DNA of 46,332 bases from a virus. Location: the IMG/VR virus record IMGVR_UViG_3300031227_016760, positions 1 to 46,332 of that record; one strand, given 5' to 3'. A program made the translations under genes and the position numbers. Of this stretch, positions 1-7,283 are shown piece after piece; within the stretch, counting starts at the first letter, position 1; each line of letters begins with the position of its first letter. The notes beneath the pieces are model-generated. The model saw nothing but the letters and a program-made list of their open reading frames with translations, had not been told where the DNA came from and made no database searches.

Positions 1-837
1 TCACCATGGCCGGTGCGCCCCTTCCATGATTCGCGCCGGATTACCGGCAACGGTCGCATTGTCGGGAACGTCTTTGGTGACTACCGCACCTATGCCGACA
101 AACGCATTATTGCCAATTGAGATTCCCTCCCGAATTGCGGCGCATGGCCCGATCCAGACCTGCCGCCCAATCGATGCGGACCCGGACACGACCACATTGG
201 ATGAGATGCACGTTCCAGCGCCGACACGAGCGCCATGCCCGATCACAACATGGTGGGCAAGGGACGCATCGTTGTTCAGGACCGTCATGCCGACTACAGC
301 CTTTTGCACGACACACCCGGTACCCATGCGCACCCTGGCGCCAACACGAACCAATCCGAGATGGGGAGTATTGACGAGCTGCCCTTTGTGCCAATTGGGG
401 CTGAGTCCATCGCAACCGATTACGCAGTTTTCGCCGATTACGGCATCTTCCTCGATTACCGACCCGGGATAAATTACCGCCGATCTGGCTATATCGAAGG
501 GGGAATAGACCAGCGGGGGGGCTCCTGGAAGGTCCATTTCCCGAACGATAAGAGCGAACGCCAGGCGGGGATTCTCCACCGCGATAATCGCCCGAGCATT
601 AACTTTCTTCACCAATGCAGGAGTAGTGATAATCAGCGAAGGCCGTTTGTATCCCAGTTCGGCCAGCCGGCTTGCAATTCGATTGCCGGCGCCAAGCTCA
701 TGAAGAAAGACGGCATGCTCAGGGCCGGTATTACCGAGAGTGGTAAAGCCGATGAACACAGCGGCCCGTCCTCCGAAGATCTCAGCCGAGATTCCGGCGC
801 TTCTCAAAATTGCTAGCGCTTCACTTACTTTCACCAT
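1..837 (-). CDS. LpxD-like left-handed beta-helix acyltransferase
   Basis: About 278 aa. The N-terminal ~95 residues resemble the uridine-binding domain of LpxD (alternating beta/alpha, ending in an [11 protein letters not shown]-like segment). Residues ~120-270 are hexapeptide repeats of a left-handed beta-helix, closing with [18 protein letters not shown] sits where LpxD has its catalytic His. LpxD itself N-acylates UDP-glucosamine in lipid A synthesis; here the substrate is more likely a nucleotide-activated sugar, since the gene ends a phage operon with a glycosyltransferase and a second acyltransferase. An upstream ATG at 870 is possible, but ATG 837 overlaps the previous stop (ATGGTGA) and follows GGAGG, so I prefer it. 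The stop codon is the first three bases of the window. The fold call is firm, the substrate is inference. Confidence 0.75.
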   Translation of the reverse strand: MVKVSEALAILRSAGISAEIFGGRAAVFIGFTTLGNTGPEHAVFLHELGAGNRIASRLAELGYKRPSLIITTPALVKKVNARAIIAVENPRLAFALIVREMDLPGAPPLVYSPFDIARSAVIYPGSVIEEDAVIGENCVIGCDGLSPNWHKGQLVNTPHLGLVRVGARVRMGTGCVVQKAVVGMTVLNNDASLAHHVVIGHGARVGAGTCISSNVVVSGSASIGRQVWIGPCAAIREGISIGNNAFVGIGAVVTKDVPDNATVAGNPARIMEGAHRPW

Positions 838-1424
838 TCCTCCGGCGTTGGATATTGCGAATCGTCCCAAGCCATGAGCGGCAGACTTTCCCCTTCCAAA
901 ATTTGATCGGGGGGAAGGTCTTTGATTTTGCGAGCCGGATTCCCGGCATAGATCGCCGGATGATCGATCGGCTTCACCACATTGGAGCCCTGCCCGATGA
1001 TCGTGTTCGGCGGGATATTCAGCCCGGCAATCAGCGTTGACCGGCTGCCGATAACACAGCCGAAACCGATTCGGGTTTTGAATTGTCTGGTATTCCCACG
1101 ACCATAATTAATATGGATGATCGATGTCGTCGTGACGTTCGAGCCGATAAAAACGTGGTCTTCAATTTCCAGCCCGCGCGAAATAACATCGAAGGCGCGA
1201 AGGGAAACATGATTGCCAATGGAACAAGGCCCGGTGATGTAGCAATACGGGCCGATGAAACAATGATGCCCAATCCGTGCGCCGGATTTGATCAGCACGT
1301 TGTGGCCGATCGTTGTATCCGGGCCAACAATCACATCGTTTTCGATGGTGACGTTGTGGCCGATGCTCACGCTGTCGGCGATTTTAGCCGACAGCGTGAT
1401 TATGCAGTTTTGGCCGGGCAGCAT
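831..1424 (-). CDS. Hexapeptide-repeat (LbetaH) acetyltransferase
   Basis: 197 aa, almost entirely hexapeptide repeats ([IV]Gxxxx, for example [20 protein letters not shown]), closing with the YAGNPARKI signature seen in NeuD/WbbJ-type sugar O- or N-acetyltransferases. Such enzymes are trimers that use acetyl-CoA at the subunit interface. A short acidic tail rich in P, W and E follows. ATG 1424 lies inside the end of the glycosyltransferase gene and has GAGGAAG upstream, so translation is probably coupled. With the LpxD-like gene just downstream it forms a glycan-decoration pair. The acceptor is unknown: a sugar added by the neighbouring glycosyltransferase, or host LPS/capsule. The family is clear, specificity is not. 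Confidence 0.8.
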   Translation of the reverse strand: MLPGQNCIITLSAKIADSVSIGHNVTIENDVIVGPDTTIGHNVLIKSGARIGHHCFIGPYCYITGPCSIGNHVSLRAFDVISRGLEIEDHVFIGSNVTTTSIIHINYGRGNTRQFKTRIGFGCVIGSRSTLIAGLNIPPNTIIGQGSNVVKPIDHPAIYAGNPARKIKDLPPDQILEGESLPLMAWDDSQYPTPEEW

Positions 1425-4252
1425 TGTTCTTCCTCATTCAGTTTTTCGATTACGTCATCCAGATTGGGCCAAGGTCTTACTTCGTTGATTAGATCGGTCT
1501 GTTTTTTCCCGCTATCGCGGTATTTTCGATACAGAGAGGTGGCGGGTTTTTTCGTTTGCTCAGTTACGATTTTCGTCCGGTCGACAACGATGATCGGCAC
1601 ACCCTGCTTTTTCGCCTCGATCGCAAACCAAACATCGGTCATGCCGCAAACCGGGCAACTCGAAAGATCGAATTGAAATGCTTCCGTGTGGAAGCCGCAA
1701 AATCCGGTTCCTGCGCCATGGACTGCGGTATCCTTGGTGACAAAATGATAGATTTTTCTGTTGCGGAAATAATCGGCAATTTTATGCGGAGGAAAAACCG
1801 AACCATGAATGCCGATTATCGCTTTTCGATTGTATTGATCAATTTTTTCAACCATCTCTTCCAAAGCGGTTGCAATTGGCAACACATCGTCGTCAAGCGA
1901 AAAATGGTATCCCTTTATTTCCTTTGTCCAGAAAAATTTCCCGTTGTCGGAAATGTCGCCGTGGTCCTGGCTGCGAGCAACTGTGATTTTGGCATGGTTC
2001 AGAAAATCGGGAACACGAGAATAATTATTCAAATAGACATTCAGCCTGTCGCACTGCGGTAAAATTCGAGAAACCGTCTCTCGCAGCAGTCCGCTCCGTG
2101 ACGGAATAGACGCGAGAGACACGGTTATTTTTTCGCAATCATGCTCGAATCCGACCATATTTGCATGCCACGTTCTTTCCTTGTGCATCTCTGATCTGCA
2201 GGGGACGGTCTTGACCAGAGCCTTGATCGGCCGATAAACCTTGAACCCTGCTTTGCGAATGCGACGGGAGAGTTGTTCGCCATCGCCGGCGCTTCGGGCC
2301 GGGTGGCCCTTCCAGCGATTTTTCGGGATGGGGGTTATGGTGTAATTCACCGCCTCCAGACCGGCGCGATTCATCATCCATTCACCGTCAAACCATCCGC
2401 AATCGTCCACTTCGGCATTTCCGTAACGCAAACGCTTGGGCGGCGGCGCTCCCCATTGCCCTATTTTGGTTCGGGGCAAGTCGTCCACAACAATATTCAG
2501 CGCGGCCTTGTTTTTATTTCGTATCGCATTCCAGACGGCGAATAGCTCAACAAAGAAATTCGAGCAAAGTTTGTTGTCGTCCTGCAAAGCGATCATGTAT
2601 TCGACTCTGCACATCTTCGCTTCCGCAAGAAACTCATTGATCGTTTGCCAGAACTCTTTTTTTCCGTAGTTCCAGGAATGGCGATGAAAAGTTATCCATT
2701 CGTGGCTTTCGATGAAGGGGCAAACTTCCGCATAGTCGGCGGATGAATAATCGTCATTAATAAAAACGCACGTTCCGACCGGCCGCATTTGCTTGATTTG
2801 CCGCAGTAACTTCAACAGCAGCTTGGGCCGATTGAACGTGGGAATGACCACGATAATTCTTGGAATGGCAAGCAGCTTTTTGCACAGGGCGGTTTGAACC
2901 GAATCGTCTGTTTTTACCCAATCGTAGATCGCAGGGTATTTTTTCGCCTGTTTCAGCCAGAACTTTTCCCGTTCAATGCAAATAAACGGAATCCCGTTTT
3001 CCCGCGCCCACAGGGCAAAATACGGGTCGACCATGTTGGGGTGCCCGATGCGGTCGAAAATCCCATGCGGCGTCAAGTCGCTGTGAAACGCCATCATGCC
3101 GGTGCCGACGATATCCACCAGGCAATCCTCGGCCACTGCGGACTGAAAATTGTGCGTCTTCGGCGATTTGGCGTAACTGATAAACGGCGTGGGCAAATCA
3201 TACCCGTGAAGAGCAACGACAGCGCGGCGCTGGTATTGTTCGACTTTGGCGACCATCCGCTGGGCATAATCGGGCGGATAGGAAAGATCGTCGTCGCCAA
3301 TGATGTGGTAGCCGCGATGCTTTTTGACGAACCACAGTTTGCCCCGTGCGCCCTGGTCATCATGATCTTGACTGCGGGCGATTTCGATCTTTTCATGGTT
3401 CAGAAATGCCGGCACTTCTTCGTAGCAATTCAGGTAGACGCAGATTTGATCCACTTGCGGCAGCATCTGCTCGATCGCCTGTTTCAGCGATTCGACGCGA
3501 TTGGGCATCGACGCCAGCGAAAAGATAATCGGATCCGCTTTGGGCGGCGCCTTCACCGGCGCTTCCTGTTTTTTTGCCTCATTTGAGGGGGCAGGAGAGG
3601 AAGCGGCGCTATTGACTGGTGAAATCCGAGAGCGGGTTGTCTCGGAGCGAATGAACGGATCGGCGACGGACAGAACTTCCATCCCTTTGGCGCATAATTG
3701 CTCGCCAAGATACTTGACCGGATCGGCACATGGCGGGATGGAGTAACCGAACGTTTTCAACATGGCCGGGATGCAACAGAACAAAGGGCTGAGCGATGAA
3801 GATTCACACAGTTGCAGTTCGCCGTAGTTTCGCCGTTTTGCGGGTGCCGGATTTTCCGGCAGTAGATCGAGCAGCATTGCCGCCGGCGCATTGATTCTGT
3901 GCCAATATTTTTCAATCAGCGAAAAGAAGTTGCTGCAAATCTCAGCATGATCGTCCAGAAAAACGAAGTAATTTGCACTGGAATTTTTAGCGATCTCAAA
4001 CCGTCGATTCCAGATCTTCCAGCGTTCGCCGTCGCCGTGCCGAGAGGAAAGCGATTCGAAATGAATCCACGATTTTCCCTTGAAAGTGCGGTGAACGTAG
4101 TCGTAATCGGCAGTCGATTTATTGTCGATGACCGAAACGTCAATCTGATAATTGTCGTCGTTTTGCTGCCGTGCAATCTCGGCCAGCAATAGGCGAAGTT
4201 GTTCTGGATTGTTGCAGGTGGTGATAAAGACCTGGAATGTAGTCCGTGCCAT
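1400..4252 (-). CDS. Four-module glycosyltransferase (GT-A type, A-B-A-B)
   Basis: 950 aa with four GT-A-like modules in tandem. A1 (residues ~1-205) opens TTFQVFITTCNNPEQL and has the acidic metal motif FLDDH near 97. B1 (~238-458) opens IIFSLASMPNRVESL and has GDDDLSYP. A2 (~460-700) opens RIIVVIPTFNRPKLL and has LQDDN. B2 (~706-940) opens ITVSLASIPSRS and has LDDDVLP. B1 and B2 are clearly homologous (PQVDQICVYLN against PQCDRLNVYLN; ARSQDH in both), so an A-B unit was probably duplicated. A Pro/Ala-rich linker joins A1 to B1. Each module keeps its acidic motif, so all four could be active and build an oligosaccharide in sequence. It begins 4 nt after the DUF6765 gene, in a late-motif operon. 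Donor and acceptor are unknown. Confidence 0.85.
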   Translation of the reverse strand: MARTTFQVFITTCNNPEQLRLLLAEIARQQNDDNYQIDVSVIDNKSTADYDYVHRTFKGKSWIHFESLSSRHGDGERWKIWNRRFEIAKNSSANYFVFLDDHAEICSNFFSLIEKYWHRINAPAAMLLDLLPENPAPAKRRNYGELQLCESSSLSPLFCCIPAMLKTFGYSIPPCADPVKYLGEQLCAKGMEVLSVADPFIRSETTRSRISPVNSAASSPAPSNEAKKQEAPVKAPPKADPIIFSLASMPNRVESLKQAIEQMLPQVDQICVYLNCYEEVPAFLNHEKIEIARSQDHDDQGARGKLWFVKKHRGYHIIGDDDLSYPPDYAQRMVAKVEQYQRRAVVALHGYDLPTPFISYAKSPKTHNFQSAVAEDCLVDIVGTGMMAFHSDLTPHGIFDRIGHPNMVDPYFALWARENGIPFICIEREKFWLKQAKKYPAIYDWVKTDDSVQTALCKKLLAIPRIIVVIPTFNRPKLLLKLLRQIKQMRPVGTCVFINDDYSSADYAEVCPFIESHEWITFHRHSWNYGKKEFWQTINEFLAEAKMCRVEYMIALQDDNKLCSNFFVELFAVWNAIRNKNKAALNIVVDDLPRTKIGQWGAPPPKRLRYGNAEVDDCGWFDGEWMMNRAGLEAVNYTITPIPKNRWKGHPARSAGDGEQLSRRIRKAGFKVYRPIKALVKTVPCRSEMHKERTWHANMVGFEHDCEKITVSLASIPSRSGLLRETVSRILPQCDRLNVYLNNYSRVPDFLNHAKITVARSQDHGDISDNGKFFWTKEIKGYHFSLDDDVLPIATALEEMVEKIDQYNRKAIIGIHGSVFPPHKIADYFRNRKIYHFVTKDTAVHGAGTGFCGFHTEAFQFDLSSCPVCGMTDVWFAIEAKKQGVPIIVVDRTKIVTEQTKKPATSLYRKYRDSGKKQTDLINEVRPWPNLDDVIEKLNEEEQCCPAKTA

Positions 4253-4256
4253 CGTC

Positions 4257-5270
4257 TCACATCAGGTTGAAGTTGATTTGCGAAAGTACCCAGTCCCGCT
4301 GCGCTTGGGCTTCGGCGTGGAACCACAGCCAGTCGCTACCGCCGAAAAATGCGCCGTTGTGCACGGCTTTGCTGCGCCAGGCGTGGCGGTTATATCGAAG
4401 GTCGATGTCGGTAAAGAATCGGCGCCACAATCGGTGCGCACGGCATCGGGGGAAAAGATTCGGGCATTTCGGGCGGTGTGAGAAAAGCATGAAAAGTTTA
4501 TTTTCCAGCAACTGCCATTCGTCCTGGCGGAACGCGCGTCCCGTCGCCCGGCACAGGTGGATAAATATCTTTTGGGCCGCTACGCAGAAATCGTCCGGGT
4601 TGTTTCGTTCTTCCGTTTCGCCGCTGGCTGCGTAGCGGTAGCGCCAAATGCGCCAGGGCTGATCGGGGACAAGGCCGGCCTGGACGTGGCCGATGAAGGA
4701 AAAGGCGTCGGAAATTTTGCCGTATCGGTGGTGTATCGGCTGCCAACCATCGGCCTTTTTCCATTCCTCTATTTCGGCCAGATCGTTTTCCGGTTGACAG
4801 TTGCGACCGCTGAATCCCGCGTGGGCGAACGAATCGGCGTAGGTATGCAGGGCGATACCCAACTTGACCAGCGCCCGCCGGCGGTCGGGTTGAATCACTG
4901 CATGACCATGCTGGTCGACGGCGATTTCGAGCAGCTTTTCCACCATCTCCGAATCGGCGACGGTCAACCAATCGGCCCCGGGATTGCCGGGAATGAAATG
5001 AAACGGGATGTAGGTCTTTCGCTGCATATCGAGCGAGGGTGCTACCAATTGGCGCGGGCTGAAATTGGCCGTGCAAACCGGCTCAAGCCACCCCTGCTCG
5101 TCCAGGCGTAGGCCGTCCAGGTTCGGTAGGCCATCAACGCGAACGGGACGGTGCTCGGTGGCGTCGTCCACATGCTGGCTGGCGTAGGCGATGCGCTGCG
5201 CATCTTCCGGCGCGAACCCGGCCTTTTCGGCCAGAACGCGAATGCAGCAATAGTGGAAGGCGAAGTTCAT
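4257..5270 (-). CDS. DUF6765 family protein, zinc phospholipase C-like fold
   Basis: 337 aa. The N-terminus (MNFAFHYCCIRVLAEKAGF, then AQRIAYASQHVDDA) and the central LGIALHTYADSFAHAGFSG match the DUF6765 pattern. That family keeps His/Asp clusters like those of the zinc-dependent phospholipase C / S1-P1 nuclease fold; here they include H6, the HVDD set and HTYADSFAH. Members are sporadic in bacteria and have no proven function that I know of. Its start overlaps the stop of the upstream one-TM protein (ATGA), and the pair follows a late-type promoter motif. That is where a lysis enzyme would sit, and no intact canonical endolysin is recognisable in the window, so a membrane- or envelope-active lysis role is a reasonable guess. 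No signal peptide is visible. Confidence 0.7.
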   Translation of the reverse strand: MNFAFHYCCIRVLAEKAGFAPEDAQRIAYASQHVDDATEHRPVRVDGLPNLDGLRLDEQGWLEPVCTANFSPRQLVAPSLDMQRKTYIPFHFIPGNPGADWLTVADSEMVEKLLEIAVDQHGHAVIQPDRRRALVKLGIALHTYADSFAHAGFSGRNCQPENDLAEIEEWKKADGWQPIHHRYGKISDAFSFIGHVQAGLVPDQPWRIWRYRYAASGETEERNNPDDFCVAAQKIFIHLCRATGRAFRQDEWQLLENKLFMLFSHRPKCPNLFPRCRAHRLWRRFFTDIDLRYNRHAWRSKAVHNGAFFGGSDWLWFHAEAQAQRDWVLSQINFNLM

Positions 5271-5644
5271 TTTTTCGCGTCTCGTTTCGCTTTCTTTGGG
5301 TCAGGAAGGCGCTGCTCGATGCCGTCCAGACGGTCGGATATGCGCTTGAGGCTGCCATTCGGCGAATTCTGAATGATTACGTTTTTCAGTAAGCCAAGCT
5401 CATGACCAAGCTCACGCCTTGTCTGCTGTCCTTCCAACTGCACTTTTTCAATCAGTTGGAGAATCGGCTTGTGTTCGCGGGGGCAATGAGTGGCCAGCAG
5501 GTTTTTAAGGCGAGCGTTGTTACGCAGGCGGCTACGATCGATGATCTGGCAAACGGCCCAGATCGTCGCAATGAGCATTGCTAAAACTGAAAAGATTCCG
5601 ATGATGATTTGACTGACATTTTCCCATGTCATTATTTCCAGCAT
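5267..5644 (-). CDS. Small one-TM protein, candidate holin or spanin-like
   Basis: 125 aa. Residues ~8-30 form one hydrophobic helix (SQIIIGIFSVLAMLIATIWA), followed by a basic stop-transfer (DRSRLRNNARLK), an amphipathic helical middle and a C-terminus very rich in Lys and Arg. The start is well supported: GGGAGG six bases before ATG 5644. It is the first gene after the late motif at 5694-5714 and overlaps the DUF6765 gene. One N-terminal TM plus a helical body fits a small holin or an inner-membrane spanin subunit, but no family signature is recognised. The lysis assignment rests on size, topology and position only. Confidence 0.55.
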   Translation of the reverse strand: MLEIMTWENVSQIIIGIFSVLAMLIATIWAVCQIIDRSRLRNNARLKNLLATHCPREHKPILQLIEKVQLEGQQTRRELGHELGLLKNVIIQNSPNGSLKRISDRLDGIEQRLPDPKKAKRDAKK

Positions 5645-5693
5645 GGCGAACCTCCCATGCGGAAAAATCTAGTACGGGAATAAAGCTAGGCGG

Positions 5694-5714
5694 GAGTGGT
5701 TCGGGTTTTCTGAA
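5694..5714 (-). promoter_or_regulatory. Late promoter/activator motif, copy A
   Basis: Read on the minus strand it contains CCCGAACCACTC preceded by TTCAGAAAA. The 11-bp core CCGAACCACTC is identical to copy B. It lies 49 nt upstream of the one-TM protein start (5644), the first gene of the lysis/glycan operon. A -10-like element downstream is not obvious (TAGCTT and TACTAG are candidates). The shared core, orientation and spacing with three other copies suggest a phage-specific late control site. The biochemical role is inference. Confidence 0.6.
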
Positions 5715-5723
5715 TCATCAATA

Positions 5724-6599
5724 CTAAATATCATCTTCATAGCGAGATGAGATCTTTTCACTTTTCTTTTCTTTTCTATAGAATCTTTTTGTTAATAAAC
5801 AATGTTCTTTCCAGTTAATTCCTTCCATTTCTTCATTGATAAGATTACGTTCCTTTTCAATTTTTCCTTTCATATGTTCCCATGTATCACCACCCAGGTT
5901 GTCGATTATTTTTTCCGAATATATTAATTCTTTACGTGCTTTTTTAAATTCTTTTCTGCGCCGATTGTTTATTGCTCTATTAAAATATATTTCTGCATTT
6001 TTCGCATAATTCTTGCTAAAATATTTCTTAGCGATTTTTAAGGCTTTTTTATATTCCTCTTCTGAACAATCATATTTGCCCATCTGGCTATAAGTTACCC
6101 CTACTGAAAGATGTATAGCAACTCTTTTTTGATTGGCCTCACGTCTGTCCTCGTTATCCTTATTTAAAATATTTATCACATCTTTACTTATCGTTAATGC
6201 TTTAATAAATTTTCCAAAATCAGAGTAAAAGTCACATGCATTAATAAGAAAATCCATACATAACTTAAAATCTTGCCGGATTCTACTTTTAACAAATGAA
6301 TACTCATTTTCTATTATTTCAGAAAACTTTTCAAGATTCCTTGTCTTTTTCAATATCATTATATAATTATTAATTGCTAAAAGGTAAGAACTTTGCTTAA
6401 CATCTGCGCTTGTAACTTCAGATAAATATTGAAATATTTTCTCAGATTCTAAATATTCTCCATTTTGAAACAGAGCACTTGCATAACCACATTGACACAC
6501 CAAAGTAACTTCATCTTTTTCGCCATATAATTTTTTACACCGCATATATAGATGATAATAAATTTTTTTATTGCCATCATACGAATCATCGAGTAACAT
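5724..6599 (-). CDS. AT-rich TPR-repeat protein, probable cargo gene
   Basis: 291 aa, made of tetratricopeptide-like helical pairs: ASALFQNGEYLESEKIFQYL (~40-60), a degenerate middle, then VGVTYSQMGKYDCSEEEYKKALKIAKKYF (~170-200) and AEIYFNRAINNRRRKEFKKARKEL (~205-230). TPRs usually bind proteins or peptides, and no catalytic domain is seen. Base composition is strikingly AT-rich, with AAA/AAT/ATA codons, unlike every neighbour, so it was probably acquired from a distant source. ATG 6599 is used because no better start lies upstream in frame; its SD (AGAAG) touches the start codon and is poor, so an N-terminal truncation is possible. It is divergent from the lipoprotein gene. Confidence 0.7.
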   Translation of the reverse strand: MLLDDSYDGNKKIYYHLYMRCKKLYGEKDEVTLVCQCGYASALFQNGEYLESEKIFQYLSEVTSADVKQSSYLLAINNYIMILKKTRNLEKFSEIIENEYSFVKSRIRQDFKLCMDFLINACDFYSDFGKFIKALTISKDVINILNKDNEDRREANQKRVAIHLSVGVTYSQMGKYDCSEEEYKKALKIAKKYFSKNYAKNAEIYFNRAINNRRRKEFKKARKELIYSEKIIDNLGGDTWEHMKGKIEKERNLINEEMEGINWKEHCLLTKRFYRKEKKSEKISSRYEDDI

Positions 6600-6641
6600 C
6601 TTCTGCGACTGATAATCAGTTCTTTTTGGAGGTAATTAATC

Positions 6642-7262
6642 ATGAAGATTGAACGCAATATTATGACCGTGATTCTGCTTGCTCTGCTCGCCCTCGCCGT
6701 TGGTTACGGCATCGCCTGTGACAGTTCCGACGATGACGATAACGACGCCGATGATGACGACACGTTCGAACCCAATGACGATGACGATGCGGATGACGAC
6801 GATGACGACGAAATCGATGACGATGACACAGACGATGACGATACTGGCGATGACGACACCATTACAAGCAGTTCGCCCTTCATTTATGACGGCTACTGGG
6901 ATCCGGAAGAAACCATACTTTTAAATATGAGTAGTGTTTATTGGGGCAGTTGGCTGGTCTTTTCCGTCTATGATCCGGATAACGACCTACTTGAAGACGA
7001 GTCTCGCTATTATCTGTACGATAACCTTTCCGGCGATCTGTACGACGAAGACAAGCTCTCTTTGAAATGCAATGGCTGGGGAGGCTTGATCGATGTGGAC
7101 GATTCCGATAACCCCGGGCAGGCAAAATGCCGGATCTATTTCGGAAAAGAAAACGAGCCGGAACCGGCGGGGTTGTATTGCTTCGATGTGAGAATCACGG
7201 ACAACGCTGGGAATCTATCGAACCCCATGACAAACGTTTGCGTCAATCATAATCCCGAATAA
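6642..7262 (+). CDS. Lipoprotein with long Asp-rich linker
   Basis: 206 aa. Residues 1-27 are a type II signal peptide: MKIER, then a hydrophobic stretch ending GIAC, with Cys27 as the lipidation site (lipobox somewhat degenerate, Gly at -3). Asp at +2 would favour inner-membrane retention under the enterobacterial rule. Residues ~28-75 are an almost pure Asp/Thr/Glu/Asn linker, likely calcium-binding or extended. Residues ~76-206 look like a beta-sandwich secreted domain (WDPEETILLNMSSVYWGSWLVFSVYDP; IDVDDSDNPGQAKC). SD GGAGGT precedes ATG. It is the only plus-strand gene in the late region, which is typical of a moron expressed from its own promoter. Function unknown; a role at the lysogen surface is possible. 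Confidence 0.8.
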   Translation: MKIERNIMTVILLALLALAVGYGIACDSSDDDDNDADDDDTFEPNDDDDADDDDDDEIDDDDTDDDDTGDDDTITSSSPFIYDGYWDPEETILLNMSSVYWGSWLVFSVYDPDNDLLEDESRYYLYDNLSGDLYDEDKLSLKCNGWGGLIDVDDSDNPGQAKCRIYFGKENEPEPAGLYCFDVRITDNAGNLSNPMTNVCVNHNPE

Positions 7263-7283
7263 ATCAACGATAAGCATTGATTT
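7261..7283. terminator. Possible bidirectional hairpin terminator
   Basis: A 7-bp inverted repeat (AAATCAA / TTGATTT, 9-nt loop) overlaps the lipoprotein stop and the last codons of the convergent tail fibre. The stem is AT-rich and weak and the following T run is short, so termination here is only a suggestion. Confidence 0.25.

Noticed and set aside
6449-6658. 69-aa ORF over the 5' end of the TPR gene
   Set aside because: AT-rich off-frame reading; the TPR frame is coherent and longer.
6721-6860. GAT/GAC repeats as a microsatellite
   Set aside because: They encode an Asp-rich lipoprotein linker with varied codons, so this is protein-level composition.
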